A DNA stretch of 63,248 bases, from positions 1 through 63,248 of the forward strand of contig CAMDLY010000008.1 of the NCBI GenBank assembly GCA_945902115.1, given 5' to 3'. The notes beneath the pieces are model-generated. The model searched no databases, was not told where the DNA came from, and saw only the letters and a list, made by a program, of their open reading frames with translations. This document shows, piece after piece, positions 16,773 to 26,098 of the stretch (its first letter is position 1; every line of letters begins with the position of its first letter). The stretch is from Lishizhenia tianjinensis (GTDB lineage: Bacteria > Bacteroidota > Bacteroidia > Flavobacteriales_D > Crocinitomicaceae). The translations under genes were made by a program, and so were the position numbers.

Positions 16773-17546
16773 TTACAATTTTTTATACCTGATTTTTTTG
16801 AGTTTGCCTTTAATAAGGTTTTTTATTTTTTGAATGACATATCGATATGCCCACTTAATAAGGTTATCATTCCATCTACCGGCATGACAATTTAATATTA
16901 GGATTTTTGGTGTTTTCCGCTCTTTAATTGCCTTGATTAAATCGAAGGTTGAACGCACGTCCAATTGTTGGTTTGAATGAGAGACGATATCACGGATGTT
17001 ACTCTTGTGACCATCCCAACAACTTCCATTGTCTGTTAAGTAAAGTGTTTCAGTATAATCAATATCAAGATATGCCTCCCCGATCAACTCGAAGTTTTTT
17101 TTATAATCAAAGTCTTGCCACATAGTTAGACTATCTATGGCTGATAAAGGTCTACCATGTCTTGAAATCGTTTTAACAGGATAAAGTGATCTCAAGAATT
17201 CAAGGTTTTGTTTAAATGTGATAAGAGCCATATTTACGTTACCTGAAGATCTTACCAAGTCTTCATAATGATAACCAATTTCGTGATTTAAATTGGCGAT
17301 TTCTTTAATTATGACCGGTTTGGAAGTATCAGGAACTCGAAAATAATACGTGCTTTGAACATTAAATTCATGTTCTATCATCGCCATTTTTAAGTCATTC
17401 ATTGGCCAAAAATCCGAATCATGTCTTATCACGACACACCCGTTTGACGGACACTTTATGAATTGTTCTACCGTTTTAAATTCATAACCTGCTTCGATGA
17501 GCGCTTCTAATAACTTTTTATAAGTATGTAGTGTAAAATCACGCAA
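16773..17546 (-). CDS. Polysaccharide deacetylase-like protein
   Basis: A 257-residue protein related to the NodB-type carbohydrate esterase fold as found in surface-polysaccharide loci. The metal-site signature is VIRHDSDFWP (Asp-Ser-Asp in place of the canonical Asp-Asp), with NHEIGYHYEDL as the His-x-x-x-His-like motif, SRHGRPLS, and a terminal LILNCHAGRW. Other proteins of this type are often annotated as hypothetical or WbmS/WbbD-linked. Deacetylation of a glycan residue is the best guess. The start is TTG at 17546, overlapping the upstream DUF354 gene by eight bases. A 105-bp gap follows before the T9SS cargo gene, with no clear terminator. Confidence 0.65.
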   Translation of the reverse strand: MRDFTLHTYKKLLEALIEAGYEFKTVEQFIKCPSNGCVVIRHDSDFWPMNDLKMAMIEHEFNVQSTYYFRVPDTSKPVIIKEIANLNHEIGYHYEDLVRSSGNVNMALITFKQNLEFLRSLYPVKTISRHGRPLSAIDSLTMWQDFDYKKNFELIGEAYLDIDYTETLYLTDNGSCWDGHKSNIRDIVSHSNQQLDVRSTFDLIKAIKERKTPKILILNCHAGRWNDNLIKWAYRYVIQKIKNLIKGKLKKIRYKKL

Positions 17547-18612
17547 GATGTTGGTTTATGAGGGAAATATAAATTGGAATGGGATTAACCTTTGATTTCA
17601 GTAGTACTTTCCTTCGTTCACGCCATATTTCAAGGTCTTCTGAAGCAAATTCTTTTAAATCTTTAGAGGTTATTGTATTTGGTTTAAAACTCTTCGTCAG
17701 TTGAAAGGAATATTCTAATTCTGAAAGAATGGAGATTTTATCTTTAAAATCATTTATTTTAACGTTCGGTGTCCCTAGGAGTGCGGCTTCCACTGTCATA
17801 CTTTGACTATCGCTAATAAATCCTTTCGCATGATTCATTAAATGATGCATGTCGTTCACATCAAGATTGGGTTGGAATTCCGACCATTTTTTATCTAAGG
17901 GTTTTTCTGAAGAAATTATTATATCTCCAAAGGGCAATAAATCCTTCAAGATCCTATCCAACTCATTATGTCCTATACCTTTGATGTTTTTGTCGTGATG
18001 TGCTGAAAGGTTTACTAGCCTAATTAGGAAATACTGTTTAGCTAATTTGTATTTTTTTAATAGTTCTCCTTTTGGTTTTTCCTGAAAAACTTCTGGCGAT
18101 AGGTAAGCGAGCTTTTGATAACTTGGGTAGGTTAATTGCTTGGAAGCATATGGGCCAACATTAACTCCTTCTGCGGTAATAATTTTTGTTACAAAAGGAT
18201 AGGTGATTTTTCCTTGCATTTTTGTGTATGCGTAATCATCTTCAGCAAAAAAAAGTATTTTCCGGTTACAAACCCATCCCGCCCATGATAGTTGAGTGAG
18301 ACAGCCAATTAGTAAATTTGGTTTTTCTTTTCTAATGATTTGAATTAATTTAAAACTTGAAAAAAGAATTTTTAATGCTTTGGAAAACAAATTTTTATAC
18401 TTTCCATAATCAGCAATTTTGATAAAAGTAATCTGATTTGAAATCAATAAATCAGCTAAAATATCTTTATCACTGATCACTACAATTACTTCAAATTGAT
18501 TGGAAGTAATAATATGCTTAAATAGATGAAAATGTGCTGGGTGCCCCAATCCAATAATTACCTTCTTTCTATTTCTCAAGATTTTTAATTTTTCTAGCAG
18601 GTATTCCAACAT
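17539..18612 (-). CDS. DUF354 family glycosyltransferase-like protein
   Basis: A 357-residue protein whose start, IIGLGHPAHFHLFKHII, is the hallmark of DUF354, a GT-B-like family found in surface-glycan clusters of bacteria and archaea. The C-terminal half has SDSQSMTVEAALLGTPNVKIND, the GT-B nucleotide-sugar-binding type segment (serine-rich loop plus EAALLG-P). Its donor and acceptor are unknown. The first ATG at 18612 overlaps the upstream acyltransferase gene by 44 bases; that is long, and a later start near the IIGLGHPAH block is possible. Base composition is strongly AT-rich, like its neighbours. Confidence 0.75.
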   Translation of the reverse strand: MLEYLLEKLKILRNRKKVIIGLGHPAHFHLFKHIITSNQFEVIVVISDKDILADLLISNQITFIKIADYGKYKNLFSKALKILFSSFKLIQIIRKEKPNLLIGCLTQLSWAGWVCNRKILFFAEDDYAYTKMQGKITYPFVTKIITAEGVNVGPYASKQLTYPSYQKLAYLSPEVFQEKPKGELLKKYKLAKQYFLIRLVNLSAHHDKNIKGIGHNELDRILKDLLPFGDIIISSEKPLDKKWSEFQPNLDVNDMHHLMNHAKGFISDSQSMTVEAALLGTPNVKINDFKDKISILSELEYSFQLTKSFKPNTITSKDLKEFASEDLEIWRERRKVLLKSKVNPIPIYISLINQHLA

Positions 18613-19030
18613 TTGTCGAGTAATCCTCCACGTTTTTATTTACAAGAGACATTGCACCAACAATCGACATTCGACCAATTTCAACATTTGGAAGAATCAC
18701 CGATCCTGCACCAATCCATGCGTCGTGTTTAATGGTAATAGAACCTACGATTGGGGGTATAATTTCCATCAATTTCGAATGGTTAGCGTCCGAAGAAAGC
18801 ACTAATGTTACGTTGGGACCAATGGCAACTCTGTCTTCAATGATTAGTTCACAGCCTTTTATCGAGATGAGACTAGCTATCGTTAAGTTGGTTCCAACGT
18901 ACACTTCCTTTCCGACCTTAAATCCACAGAGGCGCAGTCCAAAACATCGAATGGAATTATGAGGAAAAGACTTTACCAAAAACTTTCCGAATTTGATTTT
19001 TACTTTTGCAAGGAATGTATTTTTGTTCAT
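18569..19030 (-). CDS. Hexapeptide-repeat acyltransferase (LbH)
   Basis: A 153-residue left-handed beta-helix acyltransferase. Hexad repeats run through VGKEVYVGTNLTIAS, IEDRVAIGPNVTLV and IKHDAWIGAGSVILPNVEIGRMSIVGAMSLV, and it ends with the VGIPARKIK tail typical of maltose/galactoside O-acetyltransferase-like and WbbJ/WcaF-like proteins. The candidate catalytic His is in SSDANHS. It probably acetylates a sugar hydroxyl in the repeat unit using acetyl-CoA. The stop of the FemAB-like gene overlaps its ATG (ATGA-type, 4 bases). Confidence 0.82.
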   Translation of the reverse strand: MNKNTFLAKVKIKFGKFLVKSFPHNSIRCFGLRLCGFKVGKEVYVGTNLTIASLISIKGCELIIEDRVAIGPNVTLVLSSDANHSKLMEIIPPIVGSITIKHDAWIGAGSVILPNVEIGRMSIVGAMSLVNKNVEDYSTNVGIPARKIKNLEK

Positions 19031-20028
19031 TTTTTAAATAGCCTAAGTAGTTTAAATCCAATAGAACCTAGCTTATATTTAATTGGACTAAAGACAATTT
19101 CGTTTCTCCCGTTTTCAACTAACTTTCCACCGAATTTAAGCTTAAATTCTCTTACTCCATAGGCAGATTGATCATTTCCGGCACCCCCAAAATCAAAAAG
19201 CTTAAAATTATTTTCATACGCCCATTCTAGTATTCCATGAACAATAAAATCATTTGGAAATAAATGATTAAATTCTGAATCATGCCCGGCGTACCAATCG
19301 TACAATACCTCCCCATTTAACAAACAAAACCGAGATGCAATTATTTTTTCCTCATGGAAAACACCAAAAACGAAAAGATTATTTTTTAATGCGTACGGAT
19401 ATGTACTTGTAAAAAAAGAGACGCTAGGGCACGGTAAAAGGATTCTCTTGTATGTATTTTTTACCAATTTACCGGCTAATGCTAGCTCGTTTTTTTCAAT
19501 TAATCTTTTAAATTGAAGCTTGTACTTTATTGATCTTCTGACATTTTTTCTTCTCCCCGCATGATAAGAGTTTATTGGAGAGGAAACAATTTCATTTAAA
19601 ATTGTATAATGACTTGAATAACTAATACCGTGCTTTTTGAGAATGTTCTTTTTTTGAGTAGAGAGAGGAAAAATGTTTCTGATTTGAAGATAAATTACTT
19701 TATCACGTAGTTGATTAATCACTTGACCTAAAATTTCATCATAAATAGAATCATTCATTGCAATTGGTCCACCGATGATTAAAGCCCGTGAAGTCAAACC
19801 GGAGAAAATACCAACTTTTTCTCTCAGTAGTAAAATATTACAAGAGGCAACAATTTGATTTTCAGTTATTCCAGAAATATTCATTGTGGAGACCTCATTG
19901 TCATTATAAAGTGCTGTATATGCTGTTGACTGAAAAAACGAATAGGATTGTTGATCTTCTAAGAATTTATCTAGGGTAGAACTATCTTTGAAGGATGAAC
20001 TTAATTCCCAATGAATATTACTGCGCAT
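19027..20028 (-). CDS. FemAB/GNAT-like acyltransferase
   Basis: A 333-residue protein of the FemAB / BioF2-like (PF13480-type) acyltransferase superfamily. Key sequence is YHAGRRKNVRRSIKYKLQ in the middle, then a GNAT-like core: VFGVFHEEKIIASRFCLLNGEVLYDWYAGHD, HGILEWAYENNFKLFDFGGAG and VREFKLKFGG near the C-terminus. Relatives transfer aminoacyl groups to cell-wall or glycan amines, or act in exopolysaccharide loci. With the ATP-grasp gene nearby, amino-acid decoration of the glycan is a reasonable inference but not proven. The gene overlaps the upstream GT gene by 11 bases. Confidence 0.75.
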   Translation of the reverse strand: MRSNIHWELSSSFKDSSTLDKFLEDQQSYSFFQSTAYTALYNDNEVSTMNISGITENQIVASCNILLLREKVGIFSGLTSRALIIGGPIAMNDSIYDEILGQVINQLRDKVIYLQIRNIFPLSTQKKNILKKHGISYSSHYTILNEIVSSPINSYHAGRRKNVRRSIKYKLQFKRLIEKNELALAGKLVKNTYKRILLPCPSVSFFTSTYPYALKNNLFVFGVFHEEKIIASRFCLLNGEVLYDWYAGHDSEFNHLFPNDFIVHGILEWAYENNFKLFDFGGAGNDQSAYGVREFKLKFGGKLVENGRNEIVFSPIKYKLGSIGFKLLRLFKK

Positions 20029-20941
20029 AAATAGTTAATAACCTCAATGCAATTTGCTCTCGCTGCAGTTTAATTTCTAATAAACGATTCCTTCCAAAAT
20101 TACTTTTCCTCGAATCATTTGTAATTAATTCCACTAAATGATTAGCCAGATTTACTGGTGAGAAATCACCTAATTTATTTCCTGAGTTCTCCCCGAATAA
20201 AAAAGGTATATCACCGACTCGAGTGGCAACTATTGGTGTGTTGCATGCCATTGCTTCTTTGATTGTATTTGGTGAGCCCTCCCATAAGCTCGTAGATAGA
20301 AATACGTCACATGCATTATAACAAATCGAAACTTCTGTTGGATTATACCCTGTCAGTGTTTTTAAATTTATCTGAAATGGAATCAACGAAACTACTTGTT
20401 CAGCGAGCGAAAAGTTTTTTATCGAATTAGTTTTACTTCCATTAAACAAAATTATCTTATCCTCTAAGGACCAGCCAAGAATATTCCGGCATTTTTCTTT
20501 TTCCATGGGAATAAATATTTTCATGTCTACGCCATTCGGAAGGACTTCAGCACGTTCAATACCGAGCTTTTCTTTCATTTGTTGAGATTTCACAATGAGG
20601 AATTCCCATTTAAAAAACCAGGTGAAAAAACGAATGAGTAATCGATTTTTTTTTGATTTTAAAACATCTGAGCCGAGCAGCGAAACAATCAAAGGCTTGC
20701 AGCCTGCAAATGATGCAACAAAACCAGAAAAACTATAATGCGCATGATAAATATCAAATTTATTTTTATTTAAATATGAGCGAAGTAAAAAGATGCTTTT
20801 TATATAACCAGTTATTCCTTTTGTTCTAATTAAAAAATAAGAGACTTCTATTCCCAATTCAGTTAAGGAATCCCCTTGGGATTTTACAAATGGCGAAATT
20901 CCTGTTTCATTTTTATAACTACTTATGAATAGAACTTTCAA
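20018..20941 (-). CDS. Glycosyltransferase family 4
   Basis: A 307-residue GT-B retaining glycosyltransferase. The N-terminal half has YHAHYSFSGFVAS and SLLGSDVL; the C-terminal half has NGSKTNSIKNFSLAE, the EX7E-type segment in STSLWEGSPNTIKEAMACNTPIVATRVGDIP, and a short tail. It is shorter than usual GT4 enzymes (about 360-400 residues), mainly in the N-terminal domain. The start is TTG at 20941 (KVLFISSY follows), overlapping the ATP-grasp gene by 23 bases. It transfers one sugar of the repeat unit; donor unknown. Confidence 0.85.
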   Translation of the reverse strand: MKVLFISSYKNETGISPFVKSQGDSLTELGIEVSYFLIRTKGITGYIKSIFLLRSYLNKNKFDIYHAHYSFSGFVASFAGCKPLIVSLLGSDVLKSKKNRLLIRFFTWFFKWEFLIVKSQQMKEKLGIERAEVLPNGVDMKIFIPMEKEKCRNILGWSLEDKIILFNGSKTNSIKNFSLAEQVVSLIPFQINLKTLTGYNPTEVSICYNACDVFLSTSLWEGSPNTIKEAMACNTPIVATRVGDIPFLFGENSGNKLGDFSPVNLANHLVELITNDSRKSNFGRNRLLEIKLQREQIALRLLTIYAQ

Positions 20942-21953
20942 CTTCTTGAGTTATGAATTTAAAAATACTTGAAACATATATCTCCTCTAAATCAGCGCGA
21001 TCCTCCCTTACATGCCAATTATCATCCTCTTTGTAAAAATGAAAGGTTGAATTTTCTAATGTTTTGGTACCAAAGTATAAAGCTTGAAATTCAAAAATTA
21101 CTGGTCTCCCTTCAAAAATTGCAATATCTAAAGATATATGAGGTATATGCAGTCTATTTCGTGTCTTTAAGGAAAAATCAAGAATTTCTCGTGGAACATC
21201 CTTTACAAAACTAAATAATCCACTACCGCTTGCCCGAAAATCATTTCTCCTATTTTCTCTTTTTAAAACGAATATTTGATCATAGAAAACCAAAACCTTC
21301 CAGTCATAAGAGATGTTATGTAAAAAATTTTGACACACGATTTTACCTATTCTCGTTTCCTCATGCCTGTAGTTCTTTCCGTGTTTTATTTGTCTAATTT
21401 TTTCTCGAATCAATTGATAAATACTCAATCTTGAGGCGATATTATTAAATGACTTCTTGAGTTCTTGCAACGAGTTCACTTTGAAGACATTTTTTGATAG
21501 AGCACCTGTAGGACCTTTTATAACCTGTGGAAATTGAAATTCGGCACTGTTAATTTCCTTTTCAGTTGCAACAAATTGAGACGCGAATAAATTTACATCT
21601 GGAAATTTAAATAATCCTCGAAGCAGCTCCATTTGAACTTTGTTATTGTGCGCACGAAGAAATTTAAAGTGAGGAATGCAAGTATGATGTGTTAAATTCA
21701 ACGCATATATTATATCCTCTATAAATGATTTATAGTGGTCACCGATATCCTCGGAAGAGGTATATATTATGTAGTGAGGTTCACTGATTTCAAACAATTC
21801 AACGGCATTAATGAAATTAAACCTTCTTACATTAAGTCCCTTGAGACTTAACAGTTCAATTATTTTTAAAACATCCATTCCGCCTCTATATGTTTGAGAT
21901 TGTTGTTTCGATCCAAAACGATCTAAATAATCGCTTATTATAGCAATATTCAC
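20919..21953 (-). CDS. ATP-grasp family ligase
   Basis: A 344-residue protein with an ATP-grasp core. FPQVIKGPTGALSKNVFKV is the lysine-glycine ATP-binding strand and loop, QNFLHNISYDWKVLVFYDQI and VLKRENRRNDFRASGSG match the central region of RimK/TupA-like ligases, and ISLDIAIFEGRPVIFEFQAL has the Asp/Glu metal ligands near the C-terminus. ATP-grasp ligases join a carboxylate to an amine through an acyl phosphate. In a glycan locus this suggests amide linking of an amino acid to a uronic or nonulosonic acid. The start GTG 21953 overlaps the upstream stop as GTGA. Substrates are unknown. Confidence 0.72.
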   Translation of the reverse strand: MNIAIISDYLDRFGSKQQSQTYRGGMDVLKIIELLSLKGLNVRRFNFINAVELFEISEPHYIIYTSSEDIGDHYKSFIEDIIYALNLTHHTCIPHFKFLRAHNNKVQMELLRGLFKFPDVNLFASQFVATEKEINSAEFQFPQVIKGPTGALSKNVFKVNSLQELKKSFNNIASRLSIYQLIREKIRQIKHGKNYRHEETRIGKIVCQNFLHNISYDWKVLVFYDQIFVLKRENRRNDFRASGSGLFSFVKDVPREILDFSLKTRNRLHIPHISLDIAIFEGRPVIFEFQALYFGTKTLENSTFHFYKEDDNWHVREDRADLEEIYVSSIFKFITQEVESSIHK

Positions 21954-22525
21954 AAGTCTATTTTTTTTATAAATTTCGCAGGGTTTCCACCGTAAACAGA
22001 ATTCTCTGGAATTTCTCCTTTTATCACGCTACCTGCAGAAAGTACAGCGCCATTTCCAATTTTTGTTCCCGGAAGTATGATACAACCCGTACCGATCCAA
22101 ACATTATCACCAATAATCACAGGTTTGGTATTACCTTGACTTTTAATTCGTTGAGATAAATTAGTGCCATGTCCATTGGCGTCTATGATTTGACAGTTTG
22201 CAGCAATCAAACAATTTTTTCCAATTTCGATCCTCTCATGGGCATGTATACATGAACCATGTATTCTTGTGTTATTACCAATTCGAATAATTGAATTTGG
22301 TTTGTCACACATTAATTTAACCCTTGAGAACATGTTGACATGATAACTCCGGTTGCTTGAGTTGAGAAGTACATGATCACCTAAAATAATTTGGGCATTT
22401 TTATGCAAAACTATGGATGGCCACAAATTTATAACGATCCCTTTTCCTAAGTGTATATTTTTAGCCAGGCTCTTAGAGTAAAGCAAAAACATTAACTGAT
22501 TGAATCGATAAATTACCTTATGCAT
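21950..22525 (-). CDS. Hexapeptide-repeat acyltransferase (WcaF/NodL-like)
   Basis: About 191 residues from ATG 22525 (204 from 22564). Left-handed beta-helix hexads occur in LGDHVLLNSSN, IRIGNNTRIHGSCIHAHERIEIGKNCLIAANCQIID and VIIGDNVWIGTGCIILPGTKIGNGAVLSAGSVI, ending in YGGNPAKFIKK. The active-site His is probably in IDANGHG. The upstream ATG 22564 would overlap wzy by 47 bases; ATG 22525 (MHKVIYRF) overlaps only eight, so it is preferred. Likely an O-acetyltransferase for a repeat-unit sugar. Confidence 0.82.
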   Translation of the reverse strand: MHKVIYRFNQLMFLLYSKSLAKNIHLGKGIVINLWPSIVLHKNAQIILGDHVLLNSSNRSYHVNMFSRVKLMCDKPNSIIRIGNNTRIHGSCIHAHERIEIGKNCLIAANCQIIDANGHGTNLSQRIKSQGNTKPVIIGDNVWIGTGCIILPGTKIGNGAVLSAGSVIKGEIPENSVYGGNPAKFIKKIDL

Positions 22526-23747
22526 GAAGTTTTTTTTGTGTATGAAATTGTATGTAGTGTTCATAAAATATACGCAATATAGCCCCTAGCACCACAACGC
22601 GAATAGCATTAAATAATATTGCATTTATCCCGCCGGAAATACTAAGTATATAACCGAGAATAAGAAAGCATATAAACGTTACCTGCATATAATCAAATAA
22701 TTTTTTATCAGAAAAATAAGCTTTGGCTGAGTATTTAATTTTTCGATAAAAGATAAAAAGTGGAATAGGCCAAAATAAAAACAATGACAGTCCAACAATA
22801 CCAGATCCGTGTAGAACCACGTTGTAATCATTATGAATCATTCTACGACCATATTTACCATTTGCATAGTTTCCAGGCGAATTAAATACTTCCTTTCCAA
22901 AAAATACAGTACTCGGCTGTCCGCTGTAGAGAATTTCGTCAAGAACAATAAAAGTTTCTTGATATCGCCCCTCTTCTTCAATATTTTGTGTGGTAAGCCT
23001 TCGTTCTCTTGCTTTCATTTGTTTTTGTAAAGTAGACTCGAAGATAGGATAGGCGATAAAAAGAATGAGTGCGGATGAGACAAGACCTAAGAAAATATTA
23101 ATTCGATTTCCACTGTAAAATAAATTAATTATAAATCCTGCAAGTATTGCGATAATAGAAATTCGCTTTAATTGAACGAGTACTAGGATAAAAATTATAA
23201 TTGCTATGAGGATTATCACTCGTTTATATTTTGGATTTAAATAAACTATTAAAGGACTTGCAGCCAATAAATAAGCCATTGAATTTAGGCCCTCAGTGAA
23301 TACATTACCAACATCAAAAATCTCTCTTGAGTAAGATTTTCCTTGAATATTAAAAGCAGAGGATATCACAATATTCAAAATATATAAAACCCCGATTAGC
23401 GTAATTGCATTTATCAGTTTTTTAAATTTTTCAAGGTCACTGATGACAAAAAAAGAAATAGGTAAAATCAACATCCATATAATTGTAGATGCTAAATTGG
23501 ACATTGAATAAATCATTTCTGATGAGAATAAAATCAAGACGCATAAATAGAGAATGAAAATGTAGAGCAAGCTAAAAAGTCCTATAGATTTGTAGACGCG
23601 AGAAAAAATATATCCGGTAACCAACAAAATAGATATTCCAATAACTTGCGTTGCCACCGAACCCCTTGGTAATATGACTCCTATACTCATGATATAGAGA
23701 AACAAAAATGGAAAAAACCTATATAAAAAAAGCGTAGGTGAAATCAT
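22518..23747 (-). CDS. wzy: Wzy-like O-antigen/capsule polymerase
   Basis: A 409-residue integral membrane protein with about ten to twelve hydrophobic helices and a large periplasmic loop at about 235-310. The loop contains RMIHNDYNVVLHGSGIVGL, the His-containing motif typical of the O-antigen ligase/polymerase superfamily (Wzy_C/RfaL type). In Wzx/Wzy systems it joins undecaprenyl-linked repeat units in the periplasm. As usual for Wzy, little sequence identity is expected, so assignment rests on topology, the loop motif and its place beside Wzx, Wza and Wzc. It is three bases downstream of the GT4 gene. Confidence 0.8.
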   Translation of the reverse strand: MISPTLFLYRFFPFLFLYIMSIGVILPRGSVATQVIGISILLVTGYIFSRVYKSIGLFSLLYIFILYLCVLILFSSEMIYSMSNLASTIIWMLILPISFFVISDLEKFKKLINAITLIGVLYILNIVISSAFNIQGKSYSREIFDVGNVFTEGLNSMAYLLAASPLIVYLNPKYKRVIILIAIIIFILVLVQLKRISIIAILAGFIINLFYSGNRINIFLGLVSSALILFIAYPIFESTLQKQMKARERRLTTQNIEEEGRYQETFIVLDEILYSGQPSTVFFGKEVFNSPGNYANGKYGRRMIHNDYNVVLHGSGIVGLSLFLFWPIPLFIFYRKIKYSAKAYFSDKKLFDYMQVTFICFLILGYILSISGGINAILFNAIRVVVLGAILRIFYEHYIQFHTQKKLHA

Positions 23748-23749
23748 TC

Positions 23750-24973
23750 TTATAAAATCCTTTTTTCTAATAAGCGAAACTGATTCAACTTTGAAATAGG
23801 AGAATCGTTATTGGACAATTGAGTAAGTTGCGGATAATTGAAATAAGTCTTAGTTACATAATTAACAATTTCCTCTTTTGATTTGCAAATCTGTCCTGAG
23901 GTACTGAATTTTATAAGTTCTTCTACTTCTACTTGTTCACCAATGCTTAAAATAGGCACCCTAGCTGATATATATTCAAAAAGTTTACCAGTAAGATTGC
24001 CTTCTTGCGTATTATTTTTCCAACAAAAGTGTAAGAGCATATGTGCTGATTTTTGCAGTAGTCTTACATTAAAATGATCTTGTTTAGGAATAAATGTTAC
24101 ATGTTCGGTGAGTTCATACTTTTTCAATTGCGTTAATAAAAATGAGTGCTTAGGTGTTCCTACAAATAGAACTTTAATAGTCATTTTTTTTGAAATGATA
24201 AGTTCATACACCGATGAAAAGAAAAGCTGCATATCATTTTGTTTTCGGTATACGTTACCTGTGTAAACAATTGTAAAATCATTAACTATTTTTCTCTCAA
24301 TTTCCTGATATAGAGAAAAATCACATCCATTTAACAAGACATTTACTTGTCTACCAAGTTTGTTTTGCATGAAAAGCGCATGGCCTTGAGAAACACAAAG
24401 CACTTCATCGGCATGTTTAAGCAAATTACGTTCGTAATAGAAATGTATAGGAGAAAAATATCTTTTTACAGCACCTAATCCATGTGAAAAGCTCATTAAA
24501 TCTCTAAATTCTGCAATCCAAAATAAGTGTTTATATTTTATTTTTAACTGATTTGAAACCATGTGTGGTGAGGGAGGAGAGAAACTAGAATATACATGAG
24601 TAATTCCTGCACTTTCTATTAAATCACTTGCTGCAACTAATGTATTATTTCGCCATGTCTTAAATCTTCGATCTGGCCACCAAGTTGATAGATAAGGTAT
24701 AAAAAAAGAAAATACTTTCTTTATTATTTTTTTAATTAGCGGGTTTTTTATTTTTATAATGAAATCAAAGGGATCTTTCCATTCAACTTGTATGATATTT
24801 AAGTTAGCTAGATCGAATGATTCCGAAATTGCCTCACCATTTTGCTTACAGCTTAGCACATGAACTTTCCATCCATTTTCAGAGAATAATTTAGCATAAT
24901 TATAAAGGCGCAAACTCGCAACAGATAGTCGTGGGGGAAAGGTAACCGACAAAAAGAGAATAGATTTATTCAC
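23750..24973 (-). CDS. Glycosyltransferase family 4
   Basis: A 407-residue GT-B glycosyltransferase of the group-4 type that starts SILFLSVTFPPRLSVASLRLYNYAKLF. Donor-binding features are VYTGNVYRKQNDMQLFF and the C-terminal GNLTGKLFEYISARVPILSIG, where Lys and Glu (KLFEY) are the usual phosphate- and sugar-contacting residues. It resembles the enzyme at 48537-49805 in architecture (WWPDRRFKTW, AEFRDLMS against LADFRDPWT). The start is GTG 24973, eight bases inside the upstream gene. Confidence 0.85.
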   Translation of the reverse strand: MNKSILFLSVTFPPRLSVASLRLYNYAKLFSENGWKVHVLSCKQNGEAISESFDLANLNIIQVEWKDPFDFIIKIKNPLIKKIIKKVFSFFIPYLSTWWPDRRFKTWRNNTLVAASDLIESAGITHVYSSFSPPSPHMVSNQLKIKYKHLFWIAEFRDLMSFSHGLGAVKRYFSPIHFYYERNLLKHADEVLCVSQGHALFMQNKLGRQVNVLLNGCDFSLYQEIERKIVNDFTIVYTGNVYRKQNDMQLFFSSVYELIISKKMTIKVLFVGTPKHSFLLTQLKKYELTEHVTFIPKQDHFNVRLLQKSAHMLLHFCWKNNTQEGNLTGKLFEYISARVPILSIGEQVEVEELIKFSTSGQICKSKEEIVNYVTKTYFNYPQLTQLSNNDSPISKLNQFRLLEKRIL

Positions 24974-26096
24974 TTGAATGTGCTTGAATCATTTGAATAT
25001 AATCATCCCTCCAATCGCTACAAACGTATTCCCAAGAAGAAATCGATGAAATTATTTGTTTATTGGCTGAACATCTCATTTGCTCCAGTTCAATATTATC
25101 AACAACTTTTAGCAAGCATTCATTTAATTGGTCTTTATCAATAGCGTAAAATTTCAATCCTTTTTTTGCCAACCAATCATAGGGTAACCAGTTGCCTAGA
25201 ATCATAAGTGTGTTGGTATAAAAGTGCTCTTGTAACGAAGCACTGAAGGCATCACTAATTTGAAGGTTAATTGCAATATCAGAACATAACCTTAGCTTGC
25301 ATAATTCTAGTTCGGTGAGCGAATTTGTAAAATATATTGTTTCGATTGCTGTTTTCTTGGCGATCTCTATAATCTCTTTTTTTCTCGGTAAATCTCCTCC
25401 GTAAGTAAGCGGTAGGACTAAAACTAGTTTATTTTTAAGGTCATCTGGTAAGTTTGTCAGCTGATTTAAAATACGCTCATGCTGTTGACCTTGACTTGCA
25501 TTGTAGCCAATGATGACACTAGTTTTTTCTAGAGGAATCTTCAATTGCTCTTTTGCTTGAATCTTCGTCGTATTTATACTAGAAATTGTTCTAAAGTATT
25601 CGTTACCAAATATTTGAAAACCGAGCTTCGCTTTATGTTCAAATACGTCTTCCATTTTTAAAAGCATTTCTACCGTATTGAATCGAATTAATTTGGAATT
25701 AGTCGTTAGCTCATTAAGTTTTTCCTTTCTAGTTTTTGATATTCTGTATGCGTCAGAACCCCAAAAACTTATTTTGATATTGGGATGAAAATTTTCAGCC
25801 AAAAGGCTGTCATAAATTGAACTAAAGAAATGAATATCAATTATATCATAATCGTTTGCCAATTTACGAATTAGTCGATTTCTAAATAACTTGTAGGCAA
25901 TAGTTCGAATTTTTGGGATTCCGGCAAGAATTTGAAGAAACCAATAATTTGTTTTGTCATCCGAAAACTTAAAGTTTCGTGTGTTAAATAAAGCAAGTTC
26001 AATATCAAAACGTTTCAAGTTTACTTTCAGTTGCCGAAGTAAATTTTCGTGTTCTTTAAATTGATATAAAATTAATACGTTGACTGTTTCCGCCAA
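24966..26096 (-). CDS. GT-B glycosyltransferase-like protein (paralogue of 47426-48535)
   Basis: A 376-residue protein with GT-B features: KISFWGSDAYRIS, VIIGYNASQGQQHERIL, and the signature LQISDAFSASLQEHFY followed by GNWLPYDWL. This signature recurs in the protein at 47426-48535 as VQSTDSFSGAMQEHLY and GNWLPYSVL, so the two are paralogues. Relatives include the TDP-Fuc4NAc:lipid II transferase (WecF/TagB-like) type, but the match is by eye only. The start is TTG 26096, two bases after the upstream GT2 stop at 26099. Donor sugar unknown. Confidence 0.7.
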   Translation of the reverse strand: MAETVNVLILYQFKEHENLLRQLKVNLKRFDIELALFNTRNFKFSDDKTNYWFLQILAGIPKIRTIAYKLFRNRLIRKLANDYDIIDIHFFSSIYDSLLAENFHPNIKISFWGSDAYRISKTRKEKLNELTTNSKLIRFNTVEMLLKMEDVFEHKAKLGFQIFGNEYFRTISSINTTKIQAKEQLKIPLEKTSVIIGYNASQGQQHERILNQLTNLPDDLKNKLVLVLPLTYGGDLPRKKEIIEIAKKTAIETIYFTNSLTELELCKLRLCSDIAINLQISDAFSASLQEHFYTNTLMILGNWLPYDWLAKKGLKFYAIDKDQLNECLLKVVDNIELEQMRCSANKQIISSISSWEYVCSDWRDDYIQMIQAHSSE

Positions 26097-26098
26097 GA

